64,000 nucleotides of DNA, from NCBI GenBank assembly GCA_037447335.1, contig JBBIGV010000003.1:27362-91361 (forward strand), read 5' to 3'. Of the stretch, positions 1 through 9,783 are shown in pieces (positions within the stretch are counted from its first letter, which is position 1; each line of letters begins with the position of its first letter). The DNA comes from JBBIGV01 sp037447335. Lineage in GTDB: Bacteria; Bacteroidota; Ignavibacteria; Ignavibacteriales; Ignavibacteriaceae. Both the position numbers and the translations under genes were made by a program. The notes beneath the pieces are model-generated. The model ran no database searches. It was not told where the DNA came from and saw only the letters and a program-made list of their open reading frames with translations.

Positions 1-1811
1 ATTGAATTATGACGATACTGCAACAGTACCGCAGGGAGGATTGGATATAGCTGCAACAGTAAGTTCCGGTCCTTACAAACTCAACAGGGGTGATACTCTG
101 ACTTTCTATACAGCTATTGTAGCAGGAGATAATCACTCTCATCTATATCAATCTCTTAATGAAGCTTATAAAATTCTGGATTTCAATTTTGAGATAAGCA
201 ATCCGCCGACAACTCCAACGTTAGCCGGTTACGGAGGCAATGGTTATGTTTCGCTTTACTGGGATGACGTTGCTGAATATTAAAAAGATAATTACTCCGG
301 TGAATTTGATTTCGAAGGCTACAGGTTGTATCGAAGCCAGGATAACGGTGTTACGTGGAAACTTCTTGCCGATTTCGACCTTGTTAATGATATTGGCGTT
401 GATAAGGGTTTGCAATACAGCTATAAAGATGAAAGCGTTATAAACGGTTTTGAATACTGGTATTCAATAACCGCTTGCGACAGAGGCGATGAATTTCTTG
501 AAAGCCTCGAAAGCCCGCGCGGCAGCAATCCCGAGTTAAGAAATATTGTAGCGCTTACTCCAAACTCCGCAGCTCTTGGCAGAACTCCTGTTTCTGCCGA
601 AGAAGTTATTCAGATTGGCGATGGGTAATCGAACTATGATTTTATTGTTTCGCCTGTTGATCATGAACTGCTTGCCGGTAATGAATACCAGTTTGGATTC
701 GCTTACATCCCGAGAACTGAAAAAGGAAAGCTGAATACACAAATTAGAATTGTAGTTGTTGATTCTGCAAAGACAGAACCGCATAAGTACGGCATTGGTT
801 TTAAAACGGACAGGATATTTGATATTGTTAATCTTACTACCGGCGATCTTATTAAAGCAGACAACACCTACATTCCCCGTTCTTTCCCCGGTGTAAGATA
901 CTCGGCTAACGGAAGCGTAATTCCCGGAATTGAGTTCTTTATTTATGATCCTGATCCGACTGCAGACCCTGAATATCTTCCAAAGAAAGATGACTTTATC
1001 TCAATCAACTATTCAATTTATGCAGTGAAAAATCAGACTGATACTGTGATAAATAACAGACCATTCTTCTTAGAAAAAGATCAGTCAACAAGTGACGGTG
1101 TGATATTTAATCTTCAAAAACCGGATATAGTCAGAACAGTATCGCGTATCGGCGGAACAGACAATGTAAACATTGACTTCTCAGTTACGGATGAAACTGC
1201 TGTTCAGAGCGGGTTATTCATTATATCAATAACAGCTAACGGGTCTGTTAATGGGAGCGGTTTTGTATCATTATCTGTTAAAAAGGATACAGCTATAGTT
1301 CTCACAATTGATACCCTGTTTACACTATCCACTTTCACATTCGCAGGAATAAGAGGACGAATAGAATTTCCCTCTAACAATCCTCCTTCTGCAGGAAATA
1401 TGTTCTCGGTTGAAACAATTAAACCAATAGCACCTGATGTAAGAGACCGTTACAGGGTTAAGATCAAAGGATCATCGGTTAACAGAGAAGCTATTGCCGG
1501 AAACATGAGTAAAATACGGGTTGTGCCGAATCCTTATGCAGCTTCATCATTGTATGAAATAGAATTTGGTGAATTAAGACGTGAACCGATCCGTCAGATA
1601 AAATTCATTAATCTTCCGCCCGAGTGTACAATCCATATCTTCACAGTTGCTGCAGATCTTGTAAAGACGATTCATCATAATTCAATTAACTGGAACAGCT
1701 ACCTGGGATTTGAGATCTGAAAGCGGAAGAGAAATTGCACCGGGTGTTTACATCTATGTTGTAAAAACTGATAGTGAACAATACATCGAACGATTTGCGG
1801 TGATAAAATGA
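1..1811 (+). pseudogene. Decayed secreted protein with C-terminal sorting-type domain (5' partial)
   Basis: One long reading frame enters from the left edge and is coding-like throughout, but it is broken by in-frame TAA codons at 281-283 and 626-628 and by a frameshift near 1680-1690. The intact stretches are 2-283, 326-628 and 1025-1720, all in one frame. After the shift, the frame ending at TGA 1809-1811 gives the expected tail (ATWDLRSESGREIAPGVYIY, then an IERFAVIK end). The protein has a fibronectin-like segment (GYRLYRSQDNGVTW) and a terminal beta-sandwich beginning KIRVVPNPY, typical of large surface proteins encoded beside PorV-like genes in Ignavibacteria. The PorV-like gene follows 62 bp downstream. 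The breaks could be real decay or assembly errors; I favour decay because there are three lesions of two kinds. Confidence 0.7.
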
Positions 1812-1873
1812 TAAAAGAAATTTTTATGAAAAAGTTGGTCATCAATTAAATACTTCATTTAGCAGGAGTATAT

Positions 1874-2863
1874 ATGAAAAGAGTTTTATTAATCAGCATA
1901 TTATTTATAGCGGCAGCGTCTGCACAAAATCCAAACCTCGGAACTTCGGGCGCACAATTCCTGAAAATTCCGGTTGGCGCAAGAGCAGTTGCAATGGGCG
2001 GCGCTGTTGTTGGAAGTATAAATGATGCATCCTCAGTTTTCTGGAATCCTGCCGGCATAGTCAATGTGAAAAATGTTGATGCGCATTTTTCATATCATAA
2101 CTGGTTCAATCTTTTTGACATGAATGCTGCAGCAATTGCAATACACGTTGAAGATGTTGGCGTTTTTGCTGCCAACATGATTTCTTTCTCGACAGGAAAG
2201 ATGGAAATAACTACAGAAACTTCTCCCAACGGCACAGGCAGATTTTTCGATGCACAGGACCTTGCACTTGGAGTAAGTTATGCACGCTTTCTTACAGACA
2301 GGTTCAGCGTTGGTCTTACAATAAAATATGTTAATCAAAGAATCTGGGATGAAGCCGCTGACGGAATTGCATTCGATATCGGGACACAATACAGGCTTGA
2401 TTTTCAGAATCTGACCATCGCAATGAGCATGTCAAACTTTGGCGCTGATATGAGATTCGATGGAGCTAATCTGAATGTTGTGTATGATACCGACCCTAAT
2501 TTCCCTCTAAGCAGACTGACACCGGCAAGGCTTCGCACAGAAGATTTTCCACTGCAGCTTAATTTGCAGGCAGGTATCGGTTTTGATATATATACTGCCG
2601 AGTTCATTAAGATAAGAGGAGGCATTGATGCTGTCCATCCCAATGATAACGATGAACGGCTGCACTTCGGAAATGAATTTGCTTTCTTCGACAGACTGTT
2701 CTTACGGGGAGGATATAAATATAATTACGATGACGAAAAGTTTACTTTTGGCGCAGGGGCTAACTTGCCTTTCTCCGGTTCTTTAATTTATTTTGATTAT
2801 GCCTACTCGATATTCGAAATTTTGCCGGACGTGCACAGAATTTCTATCGGTATAAGTTTTTAG
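1874..2863 (+). CDS. PorV/PorQ family outer-membrane beta-barrel protein
   Basis: A 329-residue protein with a cleavable signal peptide (about residues 1-18, ending ASAQ). It then has the conserved N-terminal pattern of the PorV/PorQ family (LKIPVGARAVAMGGA, then SSVFWNPAGI) and alternating beta-strand sequence to an aromatic C-terminus (IGISF). In the type IX secretion system, PorV-like barrels shuttle cargo carrying C-terminal sorting domains at the outer membrane. The flanking genes encode exactly such cargo, which fits the role. The start is supported by an AGGAG Shine-Dalgarno sequence about 6 bp upstream of ATG. Whether this copy serves the secretion machinery or a dedicated neighbour protein cannot be told from sequence. 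Confidence 0.85.
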   Translation: MKRVLLISILFIAAASAQNPNLGTSGAQFLKIPVGARAVAMGGAVVGSINDASSVFWNPAGIVNVKNVDAHFSYHNWFNLFDMNAAAIAIHVEDVGVFAANMISFSTGKMEITTETSPNGTGRFFDAQDLALGVSYARFLTDRFSVGLTIKYVNQRIWDEAADGIAFDIGTQYRLDFQNLTIAMSMSNFGADMRFDGANLNVVYDTDPNFPLSRLTPARLRTEDFPLQLNLQAGIGFDIYTAEFIKIRGGIDAVHPNDNDERLHFGNEFAFFDRLFLRGGYKYNYDDEKFTFGAGANLPFSGSLIYFDYAYSIFEILPDVHRISIGISF

Positions 2864-2869
2864 TTGATT

Positions 2870-3841
2870 ATGATGATGAATGCAAAACTCGTTCTTTTAT
2901 TTACGGTATTTCTGACAAATTACTTAACTATAAATGCCCAGGGATATGTGTGCGCTGTCGGCGGCGGCAGTGAAAATTATAATGACTGGAGCGATGCTCC
3001 TTATTCATGGATTGTTGAAAAGTCTGGTCACGGAAAAGTTATAATACTCGGTGTATCTGACGCATCATCCTGGCTTCCGAATTACTTCCTGTCATTTGGC
3101 GCCTCATCTGCATATAACAAAAAAATTGATTCACGGGCGTTAGCTGATCAGCAATCAACTTACGATGAACTGATAACAGCAAATGCAATATTTATCAGCG
3201 GCGGCAATCAATGGAATTATGTTAATTACTGGAAGGGCACAAAAACTGAAGCTGCTATACGGTATGTTTATCAAAACGGCGGTGTAGTTGCAGGAACAAG
3301 CGCGGGGGCTATGGTTATAGGTGAAATTGTTTTTACTGCACAAAGCGGGTCAATTGAATCAAAGAGTGCTTTGATGGGTCCGCTTGGCAATTCTGTCGCA
3401 CTCGATGATAATTTTCTGAATATAATCCACAAGGTTCTTTTCGATACTCACTTTATTGAACGCGGAAGATTCGGCAGGCTGATGGCAATGCTTTACAAGT
3501 ATTACAATCAAACAAGCATTGCAATTACCGGCGTTGGCATTGATGATAAAACAGCAATTTGTATTGATAATAATTTGATTGGAACAGTTTTGGGCAGTGG
3601 CGCTGTTGCAATTTTCCGGAAAGATGAACGATCAGTTTTTACTGAATACGCCGGTAACCAATACACTATCGAAAATCTTCTCTGCCATCAGCTTACAGAC
3701 GGATGGAAATATAATTTCAGTACGAATGAAATAGAATTCATTCCATCTACAGCAAAACATGTTGATACAACCAGAGTATGGGGTTATCCGGTTTCAGATT
3801 TTACTTTGTCCGGGAATAATTCAATCAGTCAGCAATTATAA
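2870..3841 (+). CDS. Cyanophycinase-like S51 family peptidase (upstream part of a split gene)
   Basis: A secreted serine peptidase-like domain of the cyanophycinase/S51 type. A signal peptide (LLFTVFLTNYLTINAQG) is followed by an oxyanion region (ISGGNQWNYV), the nucleophile elbow GTSAGAMV with its Ser, and the DTHFIERGRFGRL histidine block typical of cyanophycinases. The first codon in frame is TTG at 2864, but three consecutive ATG codons at 2870-2878 are better starts. The frame ends at TAA 3839-3841, and the same frame is open again immediately afterwards to 4906. The original gene was therefore about 2 kb and ended in a sorting domain. This first part holds the complete catalytic domain and may fold, but it lacks the secretion signal it would need for surface delivery. 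Confidence 0.7.
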   Translation: MMMNAKLVLLFTVFLTNYLTINAQGYVCAVGGGSENYNDWSDAPYSWIVEKSGHGKVIILGVSDASSWLPNYFLSFGASSAYNKKIDSRALADQQSTYDELITANAIFISGGNQWNYVNYWKGTKTEAAIRYVYQNGGVVAGTSAGAMVIGEIVFTAQSGSIESKSALMGPLGNSVALDDNFLNIIHKVLFDTHFIERGRFGRLMAMLYKYYNQTSIAITGVGIDDKTAICIDNNLIGTVLGSGAVAIFRKDERSVFTEYAGNQYTIENLLCHQLTDGWKYNFSTNEIEFIPSTAKHVDTTRVWGYPVSDFTLSGNNSISQQL

Positions 3842-3883
3842 TTTGCATTCCCGGATTTCATAGGCAGAGTTAACACAGATAGT

Positions 3884-4906
3884 TTGCTAATAATTTCTAA
3901 TCATTCTTATTCTTCGTCCTTAACTCCATTAACTGATTATCTTACCGGTCAGAATATAAATTACAGCATTGTTTTTGTTTCGAATGAATCATTAAATAAC
4001 AGCGCTTATGGAGATATGATATCAAACGCAAGCTGCTTTGTATTTGCCGGGGATTCACTTCCGGCATTGAGTTTACTGAAGGATACCGGTTCACTGCTCG
4101 GTTCATCATTTGATCAAAAAATTTCTGTTGAACAAACTCCCGCCTTCTTTTTTGGTAATACCGGAAAGATAACAGGTGAGTATTATATAGATAATGTTGA
4201 TATAGATAATCTTGCCGGCTACCGGGGTAAAATGACAAACAATGCTGGTCTTTCACTTTTCGATGATCTGATATTCCAGCCGTTAATCTTCGAAGATAAT
4301 AACTATTATGAAAACAGAACCTCAGCATTGTTATGGGGGTTAATGCTGAACAGGAAAAGAATCGGAATTTATCTTGATGGACGGGATCTTGTAAAAGTTA
4401 ATGCGGCGGGCAAAACAATCAGTGGTTCAGGATTACTCCCGCAGCTTATTGTTGATGCCCGGGCAGCAACGTATGTTGATTCTTCAGTTTACCGGGCATC
4501 AGGGAGTGTCGGTCCCCGCCAGGTAGTTGCGATGAACAATTTGCGATTTTCTTTCACCCGCTACAGCGATTTAATATATCTTATCGAAGAAGGAAAATTT
4601 GAATCACTGACCGATGTGAACGAACTTATAACATCAACGCCGTCAGAGTTTAAATTATACCAGAATTTTCCCAATCCTTTTAATCCCTCGACAAAAATAA
4701 AATTTAAACTTCCGCAGAAAGGTTTTGTCAGTCTTAAAGTTTATGATATTTTAGGGAAAGAAGTAGCAGAAGTTATTAGTTCAGAGCTTGAAGCCGGCAG
4801 TCACACAATAAATTTTAATGGCGATGATCTGTCATCAGGTATTTATATCTACAGGCTCAGCTATGGCGCTTTAATACAAGCAAGAGCAATGCTGCTTTTA
4901 AAATAG
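3884..4906 (+). pseudogene. Detached C-terminal half of the cyanophycinase-like gene, with T9SS-type sorting domain
   Basis: This continues the reading frame of the upstream peptidase gene after the in-frame TAA at 3839-3841. The frame is open from 3842, and the first possible start is TTG 3884. Residues in the middle (RKRIGIYLDGRDLVKVNAAG) resemble the C-terminal part of cyanophycinase-like proteins. The last ~85 residues are a textbook Ignavibacteria sorting domain (FKLYQNFPNPFNPSTKIKF, then GIYIYRLSYG). It has no signal peptide of its own, so as a separate protein it could not be exported. If the TAA were a sequencing error, 2870-4906 would be a single secreted peptidase of about 678 residues. 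Confidence 0.65.
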
Positions 4907-4932
4907 TCATAAAAAAAATACAGGATATAACG

Positions 4933-6438
4933 ATGATTAAAACTAATCTAACGGTAATCATTGTGCTCATTCTGGCGGGTAATAATTTCTTCTTTGCACA
5001 GGAGTTATCCACTCCTCTCGAAAAAAATAATTGGGAGAGAGTAACATCTTACGACGAGTTAATATCATTCTTTGATGAAATCAAATCTATCAGAAATGAT
5101 TTTATTATAGAATCCATAGCCGAATCAGTTGAAGGAAGAAGTATTCCTGCGGTAAAAATTTCGTCTTCTGTATTTGGTGAAGATGAGAATAAAGTTCGGG
5201 TGCTCATATTTGCCCAGCAGCATGGAAACGAACAGTCGGGTAAAGAAGGCGCACTGCTGCTGTTGAAGCGATTTGCGCTGGGTCAATTCGATAAGCTGTT
5301 AAGCAAGCTTGATGTGATCATTATTCCGCAGGTTAATCCCGATGGCTCTGAAAAAAATAAAAGAGTAAACGGAAATAATGCTGACTTAAACCGGAATCAT
5401 TTGCTTTTAACTCAGCCGGAAACACTGGGGCTGCATAATCTCTTTTATCAATATTTGCCCGAAGTTACAATGGATGTACACGAGTATTTTCCATATTCCG
5501 AAAGCTGGAAAGATTTCGGTTATTACAAAATATTTGACGAACAAATCGGTATGGTAACTAATCCTAATATCAATACTGAAATCAAAGAGTTTTGTGAGAA
5601 TGTTTTTTATCCTTTCATAAATAATTTTCTTACAAACAGCGGATACAGCTTTCATAATTATCTTGTCGGCGGTCCGCCGAACCTTGAAAGAATCAGGCAC
5701 AGCACGGTTGATATAAATGACGGAAGACAGAGCTTCGGCATTCTAAACACACTTTCATTTATTCTCGAAGGGAAAAACGGTAAGGATTATCTTGTTGAGA
5801 ATATAAAAAAACGATCTGAAGGGCAGGAAGCCGCAATGATAGGCTTGCTGTATTTTGCTTTCAACAATGCTGATGAAATTAAAGAACTTGTAACAGCAGG
5901 CAGAAAAAAGCTGCTTAATCCTTCCTCTTATGAAAAGGCTGTAATACGAATGGAACATTACGAAAACGGCAGCCAGCTTGTTATTCCGGTATATTCTGTT
6001 TCAGATGAAATGGATACTGTTATAACTATTAGTAATTATCATCCTGTTGTAAAACCAATTCTTAAAGTGGATAAACCAACCGGATATTTGATTCCGAAAA
6101 GTAACCAGGCGCTTACCTCATTTGTTGAAAGAAATAAAATTGAATTTTCACAAGGTGAAGTAATAGAGGGAGCTTCGGTTCAGCAATATTATATTAATTC
6201 GATTGATCTGATAACACTCGAAGGTTCTTCGGTTCCTGATCCGCAGGTAGAGTTAAAAGAAGCTGATGCATTAAACTGGAATGATTATATATTCATACCG
6301 ACTGCGCAATTAAAAGGCAATCGTATTGTGCTTGCATTTGAGCCGCAGTCAATGCTCGGCTTAGCCACGTATGATGAATTTAAAGATATGCTTGAAGCGG
6401 GCGGGTTTTATCCGATATTGCGTGTTACAGGGAAATAA
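4933..6438 (+). CDS. Secreted M14 family zinc carboxypeptidase
   Basis: A 501-residue protein with an N-terminal signal peptide (ending NNFFFAQE). The carboxypeptidase A fold is recognisable from the zinc ligands in QQHGNEQSG (the HxxE pair), the arginine/asparagine block ADLNRNH, a later zinc histidine in TMDVHEY, and a glutamate in FILEGKNG that matches the general base position. It probably hydrolyses peptides outside the cytoplasm. The C-terminal ~150 residues form an extra beta-rich domain without a visible sorting signal. It starts 26 bp after the sorting-domain fragment and is probably in the same transcription unit as the preceding surface genes. Confidence 0.85.
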   Translation: MIKTNLTVIIVLILAGNNFFFAQELSTPLEKNNWERVTSYDELISFFDEIKSIRNDFIIESIAESVEGRSIPAVKISSSVFGEDENKVRVLIFAQQHGNEQSGKEGALLLLKRFALGQFDKLLSKLDVIIIPQVNPDGSEKNKRVNGNNADLNRNHLLLTQPETLGLHNLFYQYLPEVTMDVHEYFPYSESWKDFGYYKIFDEQIGMVTNPNINTEIKEFCENVFYPFINNFLTNSGYSFHNYLVGGPPNLERIRHSTVDINDGRQSFGILNTLSFILEGKNGKDYLVENIKKRSEGQEAAMIGLLYFAFNNADEIKELVTAGRKKLLNPSSYEKAVIRMEHYENGSQLVIPVYSVSDEMDTVITISNYHPVVKPILKVDKPTGYLIPKSNQALTSFVERNKIEFSQGEVIEGASVQQYYINSIDLITLEGSSVPDPQVELKEADALNWNDYIFIPTAQLKGNRIVLAFEPQSMLGLATYDEFKDMLEAGGFYPILRVTGK

Positions 6439-6535
6439 CATTCTTTGAAAAGATTCTGAAACAGTTCGCTGATATGAAGAGAAATTGCACCATTTTATTT
6501 TGCTTTGGGAATATTGTTTGTCGGGCAAATCAAAA

Positions 6536-7015
6536 CTAATTCTTTTTTTCAGGAAACTGCGATTCATCAATATAACTGCTTACAAGCACAGTCACTTCTT
6601 CTTCATTCCCCAGCAAATCGTTCAGTGTTGTTTTCATCAGAACGCTGTCAACCAACGATTGAATTGATCTCCATAAAGAACGAATCGAGCAGTCAATAGA
6701 ATTGGTGCAAATGCTTTCAATTCCGGAATGAATTTCACAGAATCCGGCTTCAAACAATCTTCCTCCTAAAACAGCCATCACCTCGCCGACAACAATTTCA
6801 CCAGCCGGTCGCGTGAGTTTATATCCGCCCGTTTGCCCGCGCGAGCTTTCAACAAATCCGGCAATGCGGAGAATGCGAAGTATCTTTGCAACGTTTGCCT
6901 CGCTCAATCCTTCCAGTTGACTTAGTTCAGGGATGGTCATACCATTTTCGGAATGGTCTTTACCGATCCGCAGCAATAATCTTAAACCGTATTCTTCTTG
7001 TGTACTGAATTTCAT
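6536..7015 (-). CDS. Rrf2 family transcriptional regulator (IscR/SufR-like)
   Basis: A 159-residue Rrf2 protein. The N-terminal winged helix is typical (FSTQEEYGLRLLLRIG and SSRGQTGGYKLTRP), and three cysteines occur in the order C-x9-C-x5-C (EIHSGIESICTNSIDCS follows the first), as in Fe-S sensing members. It is the last gene on the minus strand after the SUF genes, so it probably senses cluster status and adjusts suf expression. The ATG has AGGA 8 bp upstream. The gene lies 94 bp beyond the bacilliredoxin gene, with a stem-loop between them, so it could be partly uncoupled from the operon. Confidence 0.85.
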   Translation of the reverse strand: MKFSTQEEYGLRLLLRIGKDHSENGMTIPELSQLEGLSEANVAKILRILRIAGFVESSRGQTGGYKLTRPAGEIVVGEVMAVLGGRLFEAGFCEIHSGIESICTNSIDCSIRSLWRSIQSLVDSVLMKTTLNDLLGNEEEVTVLVSSYIDESQFPEKKN

Positions 7016-7068
7016 TTAAACATCCTGCCCTGATTCAGGATCTCCTTTTAATTTTTAATTGGATGCTG

Positions 7069-7087
7069 TCCGAAGGATCCCTTCGGA
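7069..7087. repeat. Stem-loop between bacilliredoxin and rrf2 genes
   Basis: A perfect 8-bp inverted repeat (TCCGAAGG / CCTTCGGA) around a 3-base loop. On the transcribed minus strand it is followed by A-rich rather than U-rich sequence, so it does not look like an intrinsic terminator. It may instead be an mRNA processing or stabilising element, or a short REP-like repeat. Confidence 0.5.
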
Positions 7088-7109
7088 GAAACAAGTTCAG
7101 CATAAATCA

Positions 7110-7643
7110 TCATCCATGATACAAAGGTATTTTAGAACCGCACATTTTAGCGTGCATTACTTTTTCAAACTGCTCACGCGGCACAGAGGGTCCCTGAGCT
7201 GAACATAATTCATCGAAAACTGATTTTAAATCGTCAGCAATCTTAGCTGCTGTTCTTCCTTCAATGTCGTATCTCTGCATAAAATGAATCAGCTTACCGT
7301 TTTTGAATAAGGCGATGCTTGGCGATGACGGCGGATAATCTGTAATATATGAACGAACTTTATCTACTGCGTCTTTTTCCATCCCAGCAAAAACAGTGTA
7401 AAGCTTATCCGGAATAGTTATATGCTGAAGCGCGAGCGACAATCCGGGTCTGGCGCTTCCGGCAGCGCAGCCACATACCGAGTTAATCATTACGAGCGCT
7501 GTTTTATCATCCTGAACGTTCACCGCTTTTTCGACTTCATCGGCAGATAATAATTCAGTAAATCCAACCGCAACAAGCTCATCTCTGAAAGGCTGAACTG
7601 CTTCCGGGTCATACATTGGTGGTCTTGATACTATATTGAACAT
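7110..7643 (-). CDS. BrxA/BrxB family bacilliredoxin
   Basis: A 177-residue member of the YphP/YqiW (DUF1094) family. It begins with the characteristic MYDPEAVQPFRDEL and carries the CGC active-site motif (NSVCGCAAG). Family members reduce bacillithiol-protein mixed disulfides or act as thiol-disulfide isomerases with a thioredoxin-like fold. The protein is slightly longer than the usual ~145 residues because of a C-terminal tail containing another cysteine (AKMCGSKIPLYHG). The start is supported by AGGAG upstream. Its place in the suf operon suggests thiol protection of Fe-S assembly. Confidence 0.88.
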   Translation of the reverse strand: MFNIVSRPPMYDPEAVQPFRDELVAVGFTELLSADEVEKAVNVQDDKTALVMINSVCGCAAGSARPGLSLALQHITIPDKLYTVFAGMEKDAVDKVRSYITDYPPSSPSIALFKNGKLIHFMQRYDIEGRTAAKIADDLKSVFDELCSAQGPSVPREQFEKVMHAKMCGSKIPLYHG

Positions 7644-7677
7644 CTGTTGAACTCCTTTTTTTTGATTAAGGGATATA

Positions 7678-8022
7678 TTAAAGAAAACCTAATTCAAGTT
7701 TGGCAACTTCCGACATCATATCTTTGTCCCATGGTGGACTCCAGACTAATTCTATCTTCGCGTCTTTTACTTCAGGAATATTTCTGATCTTATTTTCAAC
7801 TTCAGGAGGAAGAATTCCGGCAACAGGGCAGGCGGGTGAAGTAAGCGTCATTTTGATTTTAACATTCGCATCATCATCAATTATAATCTCATATATTAAT
7901 CCCAGTTCAAAAATATCAACAGGGATTTCCGGATCATAACAGGTTTTAAGTGTTTGAATAATTTTTTCTTCAAGTGCCTGTTTATCAACTGTACTCATTT
8001 TTATTTCCGGGTATGTTTCCAT
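7678..8022 (-). CDS. DUF59/MIP18-type SUF-associated Fe-S assembly protein (SufT-like)
   Basis: A protein of about 114 residues with the DUF59 core: YDPEIPVDIFELGLIY near the N-terminus, the TLTSPACPVAG cysteine motif in the middle, and the VWSPPWDKDMMSE signature near the C-terminus. Such proteins act in Fe-S cluster maturation or delivery and are commonly the last structural gene of Gram-negative SUF operons. I use ATG 8022. A longer GTG start at 8073 would overlap sufU and lacks family similarity, and a second ATG at 7998 with GGAAAT upstream is also possible. Confidence 0.85.
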   Translation of the reverse strand: METYPEIKMSTVDKQALEEKIIQTLKTCYDPEIPVDIFELGLIYEIIIDDDANVKIKMTLTSPACPVAGILPPEVENKIRNIPEVKDAKIELVWSPPWDKDMMSEVAKLELGFL

Positions 8023-8050
8023 TTGATTGATTCCATCTTTCTGAAATAAA

Positions 8051-8509
8051 TTATTCTGTAGTGACCGGTTCACTTTCTTCCTTTAGTGCAGATATCATTG
8101 TGTGCCAGGCAAGACTTGCGCACTTAACGCGTGCGGGAAATTCTCTTACTCCGGCAAACACGGCAAGCTTTCCGAGTTCGTTAATATCGGGATCATCTCC
8201 GAGCCTGCCTGTAATAAGGTCGTGAAATTTTTCAAACAATGCTTCTGCCTCTTCACGTGGTTTACCTTTCACAATGGAACTCATAAGCGATGCAGATGCT
8301 TTTGAGATTGCGCAGCCCGATCCCTGAAAAGAAATATCCTGAACAACATCGTTCTCATCGAGATAAACATAAATGTCAATCTTATCACCGCATAAGGGAT
8401 TATGCCCCTTTGCATAATGATTGGCATTTTCCAGTTTCTTAAAATTTCTGGGGCTTTTATTATGATCTAAAATTACCTGCTGGTAAAGTTCTCTTAACTC
8501 ATTATCCAT
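8051..8509 (-). CDS. sufU: SufU/NifU-like Fe-S scaffold or sulfur-transfer protein
   Basis: A 152-residue protein with the SufU pattern: LYQQVILDHNKSPRNF at the N-terminus and three conserved cysteine positions in NPLCGDKI, GSGCAISKAS and ARVKCASLAW. In SUF systems it receives persulfide sulfur from SufS, or serves as scaffold. It starts one base after the sufS stop codon, implying translational coupling with the desulfurase that is its partner. Confidence 0.92.
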   Translation of the reverse strand: MDNELRELYQQVILDHNKSPRNFKKLENANHYAKGHNPLCGDKIDIYVYLDENDVVQDISFQGSGCAISKASASLMSSIVKGKPREEAEALFEKFHDLITGRLGDDPDINELGKLAVFAGVREFPARVKCASLAWHTMISALKEESEPVTTE

Positions 8510-9769
8510 TTATTTAAAAACCTCAATTATTTTTTTCAATCCATGTAAAAGTTTATCGGCTTCTTCTTTGGTATTATACATACCGAAAGAAGCGCGTGTT
8601 GTTGCAGGTACGTTATACCTGTCCATTACCGGCTGAGTGCAATGGTGCCCGGTCCTTACAGCCACTCCTTCAAAATCGAGAAATGTTCCGATATCATGCG
8701 GATGAATACCATCAATTACAAATGAAAGAACGCTGCATTTTTCTTTTGCAGTCCCGATAAGGTTTATCATTGGAATTTGAAGAACCTGTTTAGTCGCATA
8801 ATCGAGAAGATCAGCCTCGTGTTTTGCAATGTTATCCAGTCCTGTTCGGGTCACATAATCAATTGCAGAGCCAAGACCTATCGCCCCGGCAATGTTTGAA
8901 GTTCCTGCTTCAAATTTAAACGGGAGCTGGTTATAAATTGTTTTTTCAAATGTAACGCTGGTGATCATATCTCCGCCTCCCATAAACGGCGGCATTTTAT
9001 CGAGCCATTTTTCTTTTCCGTACAGAACGCCAATTCCGGTGGGTCCGTATAGTTTATGACCCGAGAAGGCAAAGAAATCACAATCAAGTTTCTGAACATC
9101 AACATTTAAATGACTTACAGCCTGCGCACCATCAAGCAGTACGGGAATGTTTCGTTTATGTGCTTCTTCAATAATTCTTTCAACAGGATTTACTGTACCG
9201 AGTGAATTGGAAACATAAACAACAGAAATCAGTTTTGTTTTTTCAGATAATAAATTTTTAAATTCTTCAAAAATCAGTTCACCGCTATCATCAATCGGAA
9301 TGACCTTTAATTTTGCAGACTTTTCTTCACACAGCATTTGCCATGGGACGATGTTGGAATGATGTTCCATATGCGAGATAATTATCTCATCATTTTCTTT
9401 GATGAATGTCCTGCCAAAGGTTTGTGCAACAAGATTAATTGATTCGGTGGTTCCGCGTGTATAAATAATTTCCTTCTCACTGCCTGCATTCAGAAAATTT
9501 CTGACTTTAATTCTTGACTCTTCAAATAACCGGGTAGCCTCTTCACTTAACTGATGAACCCCGCGGTGAATATTAGAATTTGAACTTAAATAAAAACTGT
9601 TGAGCGCATCAATTACAGGTTTTGGTTTATGTGTAGTTGCAGCATTATCAAGATAACATAGAGGTTTCCCGTGTATTTTTTTTAAAAGAATCGGAAAATC
9701 ATTCCTGATCTTATTTACATCATAATAGTATGATGTATTTACCGCAGTATCTTTAATTAAACGTTCCAA
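8510..9769 (-). CDS. sufS: Cysteine desulfurase SufS
   Basis: A 419-residue group II cysteine desulfurase. PLP binds at Lys239 in SGHKLYGP, and the catalytic cysteine is Cys377 in RTGHHCTQPV. DNAATTHKP (41-49) and EHHSNIVPW (135-143) are also standard motifs. It removes sulfur from cysteine and passes it as persulfide to SufU. Translation appears to begin with TTG at 9769 (MERLIKD), since no ATG lies before the conserved NDFPIL region. It is 14 bp from sufD. Confidence 0.93.
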   Translation of the reverse strand: MERLIKDTAVNTSYYYDVNKIRNDFPILLKKIHGKPLCYLDNAATTHKPKPVIDALNSFYLSSNSNIHRGVHQLSEEATRLFEESRIKVRNFLNAGSEKEIIYTRGTTESINLVAQTFGRTFIKENDEIIISHMEHHSNIVPWQMLCEEKSAKLKVIPIDDSGELIFEEFKNLLSEKTKLISVVYVSNSLGTVNPVERIIEEAHKRNIPVLLDGAQAVSHLNVDVQKLDCDFFAFSGHKLYGPTGIGVLYGKEKWLDKMPPFMGGGDMITSVTFEKTIYNQLPFKFEAGTSNIAGAIGLGSAIDYVTRTGLDNIAKHEADLLDYATKQVLQIPMINLIGTAKEKCSVLSFVIDGIHPHDIGTFLDFEGVAVRTGHHCTQPVMDRYNVPATTRASFGMYNTKEEADKLLHGLKKIIEVFK

Positions 9770-9783
9770 TTTTGCTGCTTTCT

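Noticed and set aside
7069..7087. Terminator between bacilliredoxin and rrf2
   Set aside because: On the transcribed strand it is followed by A-rich sequence, not a U-run.
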